DNA from: Xanthobacter autotrophicus
Lineage (GTDB): Bacteria > Pseudomonadota > Alphaproteobacteria > Rhizobiales > Xanthobacteraceae
Reading direction: 5' to 3'
Length of the DNA stretch: 64,000 nt
Assembly: GCF_030015065.1 (NCBI RefSeq)
Contig: NZ_JAIVFN010000004.1
Location: forward strand, 44,210 to 108,209
The first letter of the stretch is position 1. The number at the start of each line of letters is the position of its first letter. The notes beneath the pieces were generated by a model, which had not been told where the DNA came from, did not search any database, and saw only the letters and a list, made by a program, of their open reading frames with translations. This document shows, piece after piece, positions 7,386 through 16,748 of the stretch. Position numbers and translations under genes: made by a program.

Positions 7386-9231
7386 GCGCGGCATCCTGGG
7401 TGGCGAGCGCAATTCGGAAGGTGTTCCAGAGCGCGCGGAACTCAGCCGGAATCAGATCGGTATCGACGCCGTCGCCGGCTTCTAGGCGCGCGATCAGCCG
7501 TTCGATGGCGCGGAGCTGGTCGCCGCCCCGGCAGAAGGCCCGAACCATCTCCTCGAGGATCGGCGCGTCATCGCTTGCCACGCGCCAGGCGCCCTGACCC
7601 GCACCGTCCTGCGCTGCAAGGGCCGCTGCGAAGGGATCGCCCAATTCGGAGAGGAGCAGACGGAGATAGCGGAAGAAGGCGTCCTTGCTGTCGATCACCC
7701 AGCGCAGGATGGCTGCGTGACGCTCGGCCGGCAGTCCCTCCATCATGAGCCCGGTGCTGAACAGGATCGAGACGTCTTCCGTCTCGTCCGTCAGGTGACA
7801 AGCGAGGAAGCGCGTGAGGTCGACCAAGGGCATTGCGCCAAGGTCGGCGGGTTGTCCCTGCCGAAGCGGCTCCAGCACATCGCGTGCATGCCCTTCGCCC
7901 CGCGTGATCGGCCAAACACGCAAGACGCCGACCCCGGCAAGCGGAAGCGGTTCGGACGGGACCAGCCAGACCTGCCAGACTGGCGAGCCATCGGCGGCGG
8001 GCTCGCCACGCTCGCAACAGAGCTTGAGGCCGCTGCGGCAAATCTCGCGCCGGGCCTGGTCCAAACGCGCCTCGGCGGCTCGTTGTGCGGCATCGGCGGC
8101 GCTCGTCTCGTCGCGGACGAACGGCCGCGTCAGCCGGCCGAATCCTTTGTCGCCAAGGATTTCCTCGACGCTTCCGACCTGCGACCGCTTGCCGGTCAGG
8201 GTCGTGAAGATCTCGACATTGCTGCCGGTCAGCAGCGCCGGCCGGGTGGCGTTTCCTGAGCCGACGGTGATCGCGGTGTCCCAGCCGCGCTCGGCGATGA
8301 ACGCCTTGGCGTGGAGCCCTTGCAGGGCCGTCGCGTCCTCCTCTTCGCCATCTTCCGTGGCAGCCATCTCGTCGAGCACGGCCACGCGGGCAAAGCCATC
8401 CAACGTGACGCCGGGCACCTGAGCGAGTTCGTCGGATCGCCCGATGAAAATGGGCTTTTCGGCGCTGGCTAGGCCAGCGAGCATCGACAGGGTCTGATCG
8501 TCGCAGAACGGTGACACCACGCCCAGCCGAGCGCAGGGTTCCGGGCGCCATGGCTTGCCGCCGAGGCCGTTGACCGCGAAGGAGACACTCTGGAACGGCT
8601 CGGGTAGACTCCATTCGGCGCGCCGCATGTCTTCGGCCAGTTCATCGACGAGAGTCTTCGTTCCGTCGGGAGCACCGGCGGTCGCGAGGTTCGGGAGCTG
8701 GCGAAGGAAGTCGGCGACCGGGCGGTTGACGGCTTTGGGCTGCTTGGTGATCACGCCGTCGAGGGTGGCGGCAATATCCCAGGAGCGGTCGCGCGTCAGG
8801 TTTCGGGAGAGGATGAGCAGGCGCAGGCGCGCCGGGTCTTCGGGCCGAAGCGGCGTGAAGCGTAGCGCCCACATCTTGGGATGGAAGGCCCCGCCTTGAG
8901 GGGCGGCGACCTCGACGATGATGCGTTCGAGCAAAGAGCAAAGGCGAGAATGCGGCCGGGCGCTCGCCTGGATATGGCCGGCGTCGGTAAAGACGACGAG
9001 GCGGCCGGCGATGCGCTCGGCCCCTTCCAGCAGCGCCAGAGGGTGAGAGAGAATGTCGTCGCGGTTCTCGGCGGCGAAGAGCGCCAGACTGACCGGCACG
9101 GCGAGCGTGGTCTCGAAGTCGAGCGAGAAGGTCGTAGCGACCGCCGCGTCGAAGACGTAGCCCGCCGGTGGCTGAAGATTGGCACCGTAGAGCGTTCGCT
9201 GTTCGGGATCGAGGCTGCGCCTATTCAGCAT
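7375..9231 (-). CDS. Phospholipase D-family nuclease, 618 aa
   Basis: Two HKD-like half-sites are visible: FHPKMW (117-119) with SRNLT (142-146), and HAKAF (307-309) with GSGNAT (324-329). These fit a two-lobed PLD nuclease fold with His-Lys-Asn active sites; DrmC and many defence nucleases belong to this superfamily. The C-terminal 280 residues are helical and unassigned. The ATG at 9231 was chosen because it overlaps the DUF6361 stop by 11 bases; a longer frame upstream lies inside DUF6361. The protein ends in His-Ala-Glu, as DUF6361 does, and both gene junctions share the same overlap geometry. The likely role is cutting invader DNA with the adjacent helicase. Confidence 0.85.
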   Translation of the reverse strand: MLNRRSLDPEQRTLYGANLQPPAGYVFDAAVATTFSLDFETTLAVPVSLALFAAENRDDILSHPLALLEGAERIAGRLVVFTDAGHIQASARPHSRLCSLLERIIVEVAAPQGGAFHPKMWALRFTPLRPEDPARLRLLILSRNLTRDRSWDIAATLDGVITKQPKAVNRPVADFLRQLPNLATAGAPDGTKTLVDELAEDMRRAEWSLPEPFQSVSFAVNGLGGKPWRPEPCARLGVVSPFCDDQTLSMLAGLASAEKPIFIGRSDELAQVPGVTLDGFARVAVLDEMAATEDGEEEDATALQGLHAKAFIAERGWDTAITVGSGNATRPALLTGSNVEIFTTLTGKRSQVGSVEEILGDKGFGRLTRPFVRDETSAADAAQRAAEARLDQARREICRSGLKLCCERGEPAADGSPVWQVWLVPSEPLPLAGVGVLRVWPITRGEGHARDVLEPLRQGQPADLGAMPLVDLTRFLACHLTDETEDVSILFSTGLMMEGLPAERHAAILRWVIDSKDAFFRYLRLLLSELGDPFAAALAAQDGAGQGAWRVASDDAPILEEMVRAFCRGGDQLRAIERLIARLEAGDGVDTDLIPAEFRALWNTFRIALATQDAAHAE

Positions 9232-10399
9232 GGGCGAGGTCCCGCAGGTGGGATTTGGCTTGCGCCCAGCGGAAGCTGAGGCGGTCGGCGCCCGATGCGC
9301 CGGTCCAGCGGTCGCGGACAGCGTGATTGGCGTAGCGGGACTGGCTGGTCTTGAGCCGGCGTTCTCGCTCCTCGACGAGATGCCGCGCCGTGGGTGCTGA
9401 TAGCACCTGCTCCGTCCCGGCAAGAACCAGCTCACGCCACTCGGTCACGAAGCGCTTGGCGGCCGGTCGGACGGCGTGCGCCGGGTGCTCCACGACGCTC
9501 CAGAAATCATCGAGCGACCACGCGCGGACGGCGCTAGCATCGAGTTCGTCGCTCCAGGCGTCAAGCCGACCGCGATAGTTGTCGATCCAGTCGTCGCGCT
9601 GGCGCAGTTCACTGAGCGCGAGGTTGTAGAGCAACGCTGCGCCGTGCATCACATGGGAGAAGATTTCCCCATGCTGGACTAGGCGGCGCGCGGCAGGTGG
9701 AAACGCCGACAGATGGGGATGCGTCCAGATATAGTCGCAGTCCGCGTCGCTTCCTTCGCGCGCGAGCATCGTGAGTAGCGCGGTGGGCTGGCTGGCGACC
9801 AGGCGATCGATCAGGAATTGCGCCTCGTCCGTGGTCAGGCGGAAGATGGCGCGTTCGAGCAGGTCGCCGGGCATCTGCGGCAAGGCCGGATTCCAGACGG
9901 CGGGCGCCTGCGCGCCGGCCAGGGCGTCTTCGCCGCCGGATGCGCCGCGCGAACGGCCACGGCCCCGTAAGGTGACGAACAAGCTGTCGAGCGAGCCGGG
10001 AAAGACCCGGATGCCCCACGCGCCGAGCCCGGCCCAATAGACGGAACTCGGCAGCCGCTGGAGCCGCGGTCCCGCATCGCGGCCGATAATGCCGTTGGAC
10101 TCGCCGCCGGCTTTCAAGGCGTCGGCAAGCCGGATTTCGGTGTCGCGCGCCTCGGCGCGGAGCTGCGCTTCGGGGACTTCGCGTTTCTCCAGCGCCCGAT
10201 AGAGCCAGGGGATGAACAGCATGTATCGCAGGCGCGTCTGGATCGTGCTCGTACCCGGAAAGAGGTGATCGGCGATGGAATCGCGGATCGCCCCCAGCCC
10301 CAGCTCGTCGCGGGTCTCGCGCTCCTGAAAGAGCGCCATGATGCGTTGCGCACGCTGCCGCTCAGCTTCATCGAAATCGATCCAGGCAAGAGATGACAT
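9221..10399 (-). CDS. DUF6361-family protein, 392 aa
   Basis: The start MSSLAWIDFDEAERQRAQRIM, the LGLGAIRDSIADHLFPGTSTIQTRLRY box and the FIPWLYRALE box are features I associate with DUF6361, a family of unknown biochemical function seen beside PLD nucleases and helicases in genomic islands. It is a mostly helical soluble protein with no visible catalytic motif. It starts 4 bases after the AddA-like gene ends, and its stop overlaps the PLD start, so it is an integral part of the leftward operon. It probably acts as an adaptor or DNA-recognition subunit of the PLD/helicase module (inference). Confidence 0.78.
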   Translation of the reverse strand: MSSLAWIDFDEAERQRAQRIMALFQERETRDELGLGAIRDSIADHLFPGTSTIQTRLRYMLFIPWLYRALEKREVPEAQLRAEARDTEIRLADALKAGGESNGIIGRDAGPRLQRLPSSVYWAGLGAWGIRVFPGSLDSLFVTLRGRGRSRGASGGEDALAGAQAPAVWNPALPQMPGDLLERAIFRLTTDEAQFLIDRLVASQPTALLTMLAREGSDADCDYIWTHPHLSAFPPAARRLVQHGEIFSHVMHGAALLYNLALSELRQRDDWIDNYRGRLDAWSDELDASAVRAWSLDDFWSVVEHPAHAVRPAAKRFVTEWRELVLAGTEQVLSAPTARHLVEERERRLKTSQSRYANHAVRDRWTGASGADRLSFRWAQAKSHLRDLAHAE

Positions 10400-10403
10400 G
10401 GGC

Positions 10404-13400
10404 TCAGGCTGCCTCGCTCTCGGTCGGCTTCGTCGGCAGGACGGGAATGACGGAACCGGAGGTCATCAGCACGATCAGTCCGCGCTCGGCGCCGGTCATG
10501 TCGAGATAGGCTCGCACCTGCGCGCGATAGTGATCGAGTGTCCCCGGCGCCGGCGTCACATCGCTCTTCCAGTCAACAACGACGGCGGGGCGGCCCTCGG
10601 TCGTAAGGGTCAGGGCGTCGGCGATCCCGGCCTTTGCGGTTTCCACGCCGTCGGCTGCCTGCGCAGAATAAACGGGAAATTCCGCCAGCAGACCCGGTCG
10701 CAGGGCCGCGATGTCGGGCAGGGCCAGCGTCCGCACGACACATTCAGCTAGTTCATCAGCCGACAGTCCCGTCGCCGGGTCGGCGACCGGAGACTGACCG
10801 AGAGCACGGATAAGGTCGGCTGCTCGCTCGATTAGGGCAGCCTCCGTCTCTGGGGTTTCGCCGGTCAGTACCTCTTCCATGAGCTTATGGAGGATCAGCC
10901 CGCGTTCGCGGCCGCCCTGCACGAGAACCGCGGCTTCTAGTTCGGGAGGCTGCTCGTCGGCCGCCCCCGTCCAGAGCGCGGCTTCTTCTTCTCGCAACAC
11001 GGTCCCGGCGGTGCTTTCATCGCGACTGGGCGCAAGCCAGGTCAACCGCGTCTGCGCGGCCGCGATGGCTTCGGCTTCGGCGGCGAAGCTGGCGCGCGTC
11101 TGCATGTTGCCCGCGCCTGCACCTCCGGCCGTGATGCCGGCAGGCAGGTGAGAGACGTCCAGGCCTGGCAGGCCGGCGAGCGACAGATCGACGAGACCGA
11201 TCCAGGCCGATTTCGACGGCGTGACGTCGAGCCGGGGAAGGACGAGGAGTTCGCGAGCGCGGGTGGCCGCGACATACCAGAGCCGGATGCGTTCGCGGTC
11301 CAGCTCCTCCTTTTCCGCCTGACGCGCGGTTTCGTAGCCTTCGGGCGCGACGCCGAGGACCGGGCAATAGAAGGTCTCGCGCTGGCGGTCGATGACGGCG
11401 CTGTCGGGCGCCATGACGCTGGTCATGGTGTTGACCGGAATGACGATCGGCCATTCCAGCCCCTTGGCAGCGTGCATGGTGAAGAGCGCCACCGCTTCTT
11501 CCTGCGCGTCGGGCCGTCCCTCGACAGCACGGGCCTCGTCAGACCACGCAGCTGCCATCGCCTCGGCAAAGGCGCGCAGGCCGCGCACTGCGTAACCAGT
11601 CGACAGGCTGAGATAGAGATCGACATTGGCGAGTGCGCGCTCGGCCTGGCCGCGATGACGTTCAAGGAGGAGCGGACGGACGCGCATCACGTCCACGGCC
11701 TGCGAGAGCAGTGCATGCGGCGTCGTGCTGTTGCTGCGCCGGGAGAGCGATTGCAGCCGCTCAATGATCTCGCGCGCGAGCGGGTGGGCGATGACGGCCG
11801 GATCGATGCTGAGATCCAGGCGCGGAATCCGATCCGGCTCTTCCTCCGAACGTGGAAGCGCCCAGATGATATCCAGCAATTCTTCTTCAGTAAGGCCGAC
11901 CAGAGGCCCGCGCAGCAGCGCGCCGAGCGCCAGCGTGTCACGGCGATCAGCCAGAACACGGGTCAACGCGATCAGATCCTGGATCTCCTGGCGGCGGAAC
12001 AGCCCCTTGCCGGCCTGCGTTGCCACGGGGATACCGCGACGCTCCAATGCCTCCTCGTAGCGCCACAGCTCTGCACCGGTCGGCGCCAGCAAGGCAATGT
12101 CGCCCGGTTGGCAGGGACGCTCCATGCCGCTGCGACGGTCAATGATGGGGTGGCTTTCGATCAGCCGGGCGCACAGCTCGGCGATGGCATCGGCCTCGGC
12201 ATCGCGCTGCTGTTCGGCGCTGGCCTTGCCGTTTTCGTCAGCCACGGCGATGTCGAGGGCCGCCACGCACAGGCCGTCGCGATCGTCATGGAACGGGTCG
12301 AGAGCGGTGAAACCCGGCTGTCCATCGTCGGAGAGCACGGCTTCGAAGCGCTCGTTGACGAAGGTAAGGATAGAGGCGCAGGAACGGAAGTTGGTAGAGA
12401 TCGACAGGAGGCTGCCGGGGTCCTGGGCGCGGAATGCGTCGCGCGCCTGCACATAGGCGCCGACATCGGCGCCCCGGAAGCGATAGATCGCCTGCTTGGG
12501 GTCGCCCACCAGGAAGAGCGCGCCCGGCCGGATGGTGAAGCGGGTCCAGTCGTCATCGCCATCTGCCGGTTCGCCGCACAGCCGCCAGAAGATTTCGGTT
12601 TGCAGGGGATCGGTGTCCTGGAATTCGTCGACGAGGACATGGGCAAAACGCTGTCCCAGTGCCCGGCGCACGGCATCATGGTCGCGCAGCAAGTCGCGCG
12701 CGGCAAAAATCAGGTCGTCAAAATCGAGCTGGGCGCTGGCGCGCTTGTGGTCGCGATAGCGTTGCAGGATCGGGCGCGCTTCATCGATCAGCGCCGCCAG
12801 AGCGTGGCCGGCGGCGGACTGCACCAACGCGACCCAAGCATCGCAGCAGGCGGTGTAGTGGGTCTCGGCACCGTCGTTCAGCCGGTCGCCATCGGCCTTG
12901 GAGAGACCGGCCTGCTTGGCGGCAGCGGCCCATTTGCCCTTCTTGCGATAGGAGGCAAAGGCCCCGGCCTTGGTGCAAAGGTCCGGATGTGGCCGCAAGG
13001 TCAGGAGGTGGACGAGGCGCGCAGGCGTTGCGGGATCGGGACCGTTGGCCAAGGCGGTCGCCATCTCGGCCAGCCGCTCGACGATCGTCACCGTTTCCGG
13101 CTCGGCCGTCGCCAAACCATCCATGAAGCCTTCGAAATCCGCAGCGGCCTGCCGGAACGCCGTCAGGTGGCCCTCAATCGGGGAAACAGTCGGAGCCGAG
13201 AGCGTTGGGCGGCGGCGCAGATTTTCGGCGATCTTATGGATGAGCGCCACGGTTTCGCCGGGGCTGTGCAGCACCATCTCGGCCAGGATGCCTTCCTGGC
13301 CGCCGGACAGGCGTTCGCGCAGCCAGCCATCGACAATCTCTAGGAAGGTAAGATCGGCCTGGTTGCGATCCATGACCCCTGCGCCGGGATCAATGTTGGC

Positions 13401-13805
13401 CTCCGCCGGATAGGGCTTGATGAGGCGCTGGCAGAAGCCATGGATTGTCGAGCAGGTGATTTCGTCGATCGCCGCGCTGGCGGCGGCTAGATTGCTTCGA
13501 TGGGCCTGGGTCAGCCCATTGGGGAACGCCACGCGCAGATCGGTCGCGATCGCGCCGGCCGAGAGGTCGGCGACGAACTCGCGGACGCGCGACAGCAGCT
13601 CGCTCGCAGCGAGTTCGGTGAAGGTGACGGCGGCGATGGAACGCGGCGCGACGCCTTCGGCCAGCATCGCGGCGATGCGGCCGGCCATGACGGCGGTCTT
13701 GCCCGAACCCGCGCCGGCCTCGACCAGTATCGAGCGATCATGCAGGCTGATCGCATCGCGGCGCGCGCCGTCGTCCTTCAGCACTTTGGACACGCTGCTC
13801 ATCAT
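10404..13805 (-). CDS. AddA-like UvrD-family helicase with C-terminal PD-(D/E)XK nuclease, 1133 aa
   Basis: SF1A helicase motifs are in order: Walker A EAGAGSGKTAVMAGR (about 29-43), DFDDLIFAARDLL, VLVDEFQDTDPLQTEIFWRL (near 390), VGDPKQAIYRFRGAD, the STNFRS motif and HAAKGLEWP. The C-terminus has VVVDWKSD and YRAQVRAYL, the nuclease lysine and the QxxxY-type motif of RecB/AddA. It thus matches AddA in size and layout. The ATG at 13805 overlaps the stop of the AddB-like gene (ATGA), which supports a stable two-subunit complex. As it sits in a defence operon it is more likely an island-borne AddAB-like effector than the housekeeping recombination enzyme (inference). Confidence 0.88.
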   Translation of the reverse strand: MMSSVSKVLKDDGARRDAISLHDRSILVEAGAGSGKTAVMAGRIAAMLAEGVAPRSIAAVTFTELAASELLSRVREFVADLSAGAIATDLRVAFPNGLTQAHRSNLAAASAAIDEITCSTIHGFCQRLIKPYPAEANIDPGAGVMDRNQADLTFLEIVDGWLRERLSGGQEGILAEMVLHSPGETVALIHKIAENLRRRPTLSAPTVSPIEGHLTAFRQAAADFEGFMDGLATAEPETVTIVERLAEMATALANGPDPATPARLVHLLTLRPHPDLCTKAGAFASYRKKGKWAAAAKQAGLSKADGDRLNDGAETHYTACCDAWVALVQSAAGHALAALIDEARPILQRYRDHKRASAQLDFDDLIFAARDLLRDHDAVRRALGQRFAHVLVDEFQDTDPLQTEIFWRLCGEPADGDDDWTRFTIRPGALFLVGDPKQAIYRFRGADVGAYVQARDAFRAQDPGSLLSISTNFRSCASILTFVNERFEAVLSDDGQPGFTALDPFHDDRDGLCVAALDIAVADENGKASAEQQRDAEADAIAELCARLIESHPIIDRRSGMERPCQPGDIALLAPTGAELWRYEEALERRGIPVATQAGKGLFRRQEIQDLIALTRVLADRRDTLALGALLRGPLVGLTEEELLDIIWALPRSEEEPDRIPRLDLSIDPAVIAHPLAREIIERLQSLSRRSNSTTPHALLSQAVDVMRVRPLLLERHRGQAERALANVDLYLSLSTGYAVRGLRAFAEAMAAAWSDEARAVEGRPDAQEEAVALFTMHAAKGLEWPIVIPVNTMTSVMAPDSAVIDRQRETFYCPVLGVAPEGYETARQAEKEELDRERIRLWYVAATRARELLVLPRLDVTPSKSAWIGLVDLSLAGLPGLDVSHLPAGITAGGAGAGNMQTRASFAAEAEAIAAAQTRLTWLAPSRDESTAGTVLREEEAALWTGAADEQPPELEAAVLVQGGRERGLILHKLMEEVLTGETPETEAALIERAADLIRALGQSPVADPATGLSADELAECVVRTLALPDIAALRPGLLAEFPVYSAQAADGVETAKAGIADALTLTTEGRPAVVVDWKSDVTPAPGTLDHYRAQVRAYLDMTGAERGLIVLMTSGSVIPVLPTKPTESEAA

Positions 13806-16456
13806 TCCGCCTCCCAGACCCGAGCGACTTCGCCAAGCCGCTCCGTGGCTGCCGTCATTTTGCGTTTGCAATAGGTGGCGCTGGCGTTGGCCGGCAGGGC
13901 GAAGGCGAGGTCGTCATAGTCGCCGCCGGTGTCCGGGCCAGGCAGGGCCGCGCCTCTGGCGAGACTCGACCGTGCCGCGCGCAGATAGCCTTTGATCTCC
14001 GCCAGAACGGCTTCGGGATCGTCGAGCTGAAGATCCACCGGCTCGCGGGGGTAGAGCAGCGAGGCGCTGATGGCGACATCCTCGCCGAGCAGCGCCTTTA
14101 CCGCGAAGGCATACAGACAGCGCTGAAGCTCGCGTCCGCCATTGAGGCGGATGTCGCCGCGTGGCGGCCGCCCGGTCTTGTAGTCCCGCACAAGCGCGCG
14201 CTTGCCGTCGCCTGAGATGTCGAGCCGGTCGATGTAGCCAGCGATCTTGAAGCCCGTGTCCGGGATCGTGACCGGCGCGCTTGTATCCCAAGGCGTTTTT
14301 GCGTCGGATTTTGGCTCCGAGCCGCCGAAGGGAACCTCTCCGTAGGAGCGTGCGCCCGGCAGGACTTCATCACCATATGACAAGGCGCGGCCCGCCATAA
14401 CGCGAGCGTCGTCGAGCGTGCGGCTCCAGATGACGGCCGGCGGAACCGGTCGCTCGCTTTCCCAATCGGCGGCGACGGCTTGCGCGGCCCGCGCCACCGC
14501 GACCTCGATGGTCTCGGCGTCGGCGGAGGCGAGACCGTCTCCGGTTTCGAGGTCGCGCAAGGCGCGGTCGAGAACCAAATGAACGAGATCGCCGATCCCG
14601 AGCGCGTCGAGCACGAGCGGTTCGGCGCTGCTCTGCGGTTCGCGCCATCCGAATGCATAGACCCACACGAAACTCAGCGGATTGCGTAGCAGGCGGCGCA
14701 GCGAGCTGGCCGACTGGGTGCGGCCGAGGATGGCGAGAACGAGCGGATGATCTGCCCGCACCAGCCCGTCATGGGGAGTAATCTCGGCTCGCAGCCAGTC
14801 GCGCCAGCAGCCCTGCGCACCGACCGCTTGCGGATCGGCTGCGAACTCCTGGGGCCGGGCCATGAGGCGGTCTGTTTCGCTAAAGGCGTGCGCCGGCGTC
14901 GCGTTGCGGCGCAGATAGGTTTCGTCGCCACGCCCGGCGAGCAGAGGGCTGCGACCCAGGAGACGCCCGTCGCTGTCGCGCCGGGCGCGCGACAGAACGA
15001 CGGTGTCGGCCGTTGTGGCGAGGATCGTCTCGAAGTCGCGGCGGTCGGCGAGGTTGACCGGCAGCGGGTCGAGCACCGGAGTCGGGATGATGTGGTCCGG
15101 GATCAGCCGGTCTTCGGCGATCCCCCGCGGCCAGCGCGAGGAATTAAGCCCGAGGAGCCGCACGAAGCGGCGGGGCGACGCCGCGAGCGCGCTGGCGGGC
15201 ATCCAGGCAACGCAGACACATGCTTCCAGTCCGTCGTCCTGCTTCAGGGTTTCCAGCGTGGCGTCGATCGAAGCGGCGGGGCCACCGAGCAGAGCCTTGC
15301 GCCAGATCGCGAGCGCGCGGCCCGTAAGGAAGGCTTCTCCGATCTCGCTGGCGGCCTCCGATCCTTTCACAAGGGTCTCGACCGCCGTGCGCAGCGCCGG
15401 AACATGGTCGGCGCCGTCGGGCCAGTCTTCCGGCGTCAGCCGGGCCAGCAGCTGGTTCCAGGCGCTCGGCGTCGAGAGCGGCGCATCTGTCGGCAGCACC
15501 CGCAGCCAGCCTTCGGGCAGGGTCTCGAACGGCCCGCTGTCCCGGCAGAGCGCCGCGAGGCGGCGCAGCCGCGACTGCGACAGACCGCGAACCACGATGT
15601 CAGCCAACGCCGCAGCCGCCTGACCCTCGCGGGTGGCGACGGTGCGGATGCCATGGACGAAGTGAAAGTCGATGTTGGCGTCGGCGCGCAGGGCCAGGAA
15701 ATAATCATCATAGTCGGCGGGCGAGGCGGTTGCGATGGCGATCTCCGAAGCCGGGACGCCCGACGCGAGCAGGCTGCGCGCCCAGCGCATCGCCTCAATG
15801 GCCTCGTGATAGGCCGTCGCTGCGCTGGCGGCACTGATTCCCGGCGCATGCGCCGGTGCGCGCGCGACTGTGACTCCGGTGCCCTCCAGCCATGCGGGAA
15901 CGCTCCTCGGGCCGGCCGTCCATCGCACGGGGATATGGGCGGTGAGTGCCTGGAGCAGCGGCCGCCAACAGGGCGAGAGTTCGGTAAGGCCGACGATCTC
16001 CAACGGGCCTAGGACTGCCGGGGCATGACCGATACGGGCGGTTGCGGCGGTAGCGATGTCGAGAGGCCGCATCATGCCGGGCGGAAGCTGGTCGAGGACG
16101 GCCGCTTCCAGGCGCGCGATGGCGGCGAGACGCGGATGATCGGCCGCGCATGCGGCAAGATCGATGCCCGCGCGCCAGGCTTTGTGGAGCGTGTCGGCCG
16201 CCGCGTCGATCATGCCGGGCAGAGCCTTGATGCTCTCCAGCTCACCTATCGGCGTGGCAGGCAAGGCCGCCTGGATGGCCGCACGCAGGCTCTCGTCGTC
16301 GATAGGACGAGCGAAGCCTCCAGCTAGCCGGACAGCGGCCTGTTCAAACGACATGATCTGGAGGCCGTGACGACGATCCCGGCCAGCCGCCAGCCGGTGC
16401 TCCCGCATGGCGAGACGGCCGTGAACGACCAGGGTAGAACGATTTGCGACTGCCAT
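13802..16456 (-). CDS. AddB-like PD-(D/E)XK nuclease, 884 aa
   Basis: The N-terminal half is an inactive-helicase-like region with a degraded start (no Walker A that I can see). The C-terminal domain has a RecB-type nuclease signature: GYIDRLDI, RDYKTGRPP with the catalytic Asp and Lys, and ELQRCLYAFAV (about residues 735-790). Gene order and overlap with the AddA-like helicase match AddB. The ATG at 16456 is chosen for its GGAGGAGAG ribosome-binding site 5 bases upstream, one of the strongest in the window. I do not see the four cysteines of an AddB iron-sulfur cluster arranged clearly, so it differs from canonical AddB. Confidence 0.82.
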   Translation of the reverse strand: MAVANRSTLVVHGRLAMREHRLAAGRDRRHGLQIMSFEQAAVRLAGGFARPIDDESLRAAIQAALPATPIGELESIKALPGMIDAAADTLHKAWRAGIDLAACAADHPRLAAIARLEAAVLDQLPPGMMRPLDIATAATARIGHAPAVLGPLEIVGLTELSPCWRPLLQALTAHIPVRWTAGPRSVPAWLEGTGVTVARAPAHAPGISAASAATAYHEAIEAMRWARSLLASGVPASEIAIATASPADYDDYFLALRADANIDFHFVHGIRTVATREGQAAAALADIVVRGLSQSRLRRLAALCRDSGPFETLPEGWLRVLPTDAPLSTPSAWNQLLARLTPEDWPDGADHVPALRTAVETLVKGSEAASEIGEAFLTGRALAIWRKALLGGPAASIDATLETLKQDDGLEACVCVAWMPASALAASPRRFVRLLGLNSSRWPRGIAEDRLIPDHIIPTPVLDPLPVNLADRRDFETILATTADTVVLSRARRDSDGRLLGRSPLLAGRGDETYLRRNATPAHAFSETDRLMARPQEFAADPQAVGAQGCWRDWLRAEITPHDGLVRADHPLVLAILGRTQSASSLRRLLRNPLSFVWVYAFGWREPQSSAEPLVLDALGIGDLVHLVLDRALRDLETGDGLASADAETIEVAVARAAQAVAADWESERPVPPAVIWSRTLDDARVMAGRALSYGDEVLPGARSYGEVPFGGSEPKSDAKTPWDTSAPVTIPDTGFKIAGYIDRLDISGDGKRALVRDYKTGRPPRGDIRLNGGRELQRCLYAFAVKALLGEDVAISASLLYPREPVDLQLDDPEAVLAEIKGYLRAARSSLARGAALPGPDTGGDYDDLAFALPANASATYCKRKMTAATERLGEVARVWEAE

Positions 16457-16476
16457 GACCGCTCTCCTCCCAGAGA

Positions 16477-16620
16477 TCACTTACGGTTCGAGCGCTGCGT
16501 CAGCGCCGAGGCTGCGGCAGTCTTGGCGGCCTTGCTGCTCTTCGGGTCGCGCAGAACTTTCGCTGCTGCGCTGGCCGCCCGCTTGCCGGTGACCTCGCCA
16601 TTGGATCTGCGTTTTGGCAT
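16477..16620 (-). CDS. Small basic Lys/Ala/Ser-rich protein, 47 aa
   Basis: The frame from ATG 16620 has GGAGC upstream and encodes a 47-residue, strongly basic protein starting MPKRRSNGEVTGKRAAS and ending in a SALTQRSNRK tail. Alternating Lys and Ala/Ser blocks suggest a disordered nucleic-acid-binding peptide. Similar short Ser/Ala/Lys proteins are common next to island genes in Proteobacteria, but no function is established that I know of. It is the first gene of the leftward defence operon, 20 bases before the AddB-like start, and directly abuts the intergenic control region. Confidence 0.65.
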   Translation of the reverse strand: MPKRRSNGEVTGKRAASAAAKVLRDPKSSKAAKTAAASALTQRSNRK

Positions 16621-16665
16621 CGCTTGCTCCCGAAATTTGGGCCTCATTGACCATTGACCAGCCGC

Positions 16666-16696
16666 CCTGATGGGACTAATAATTACACGCATCAGG
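16666..16696. promoter_or_regulatory. Inverted repeat in the divergent control region, candidate operator of the WYL regulator
   Basis: CCTGATG (16,666-16,672) and CATCAGG (16,690-16,696) form a perfect 7-bp inverted repeat with a 17-base spacer, about two helical turns between centres. It lies between the leftward operon (first ATG 16,620) and the WYL gene (ATG 16,749), overlapping AT-rich -10-like sequence on both strands. Dimeric WYL/wHTH repressors of the BrxR/CapW type bind such spaced palindromes upstream of their own genes. Binding by the adjacent WYL protein is inferred. Confidence 0.5.
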
Positions 16697-16748
16697 CGCC
16701 AGTGTCCATATAGTTTTGATGCCCATGTTCGGGCGGAGATGGAATGCG

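Noticed and set aside
11148..13343. 731-codon plus-strand frame opposite the AddA-like gene
   Set aside because: All helicase motifs lie on the minus strand; the plus frame is a codon-bias shadow.
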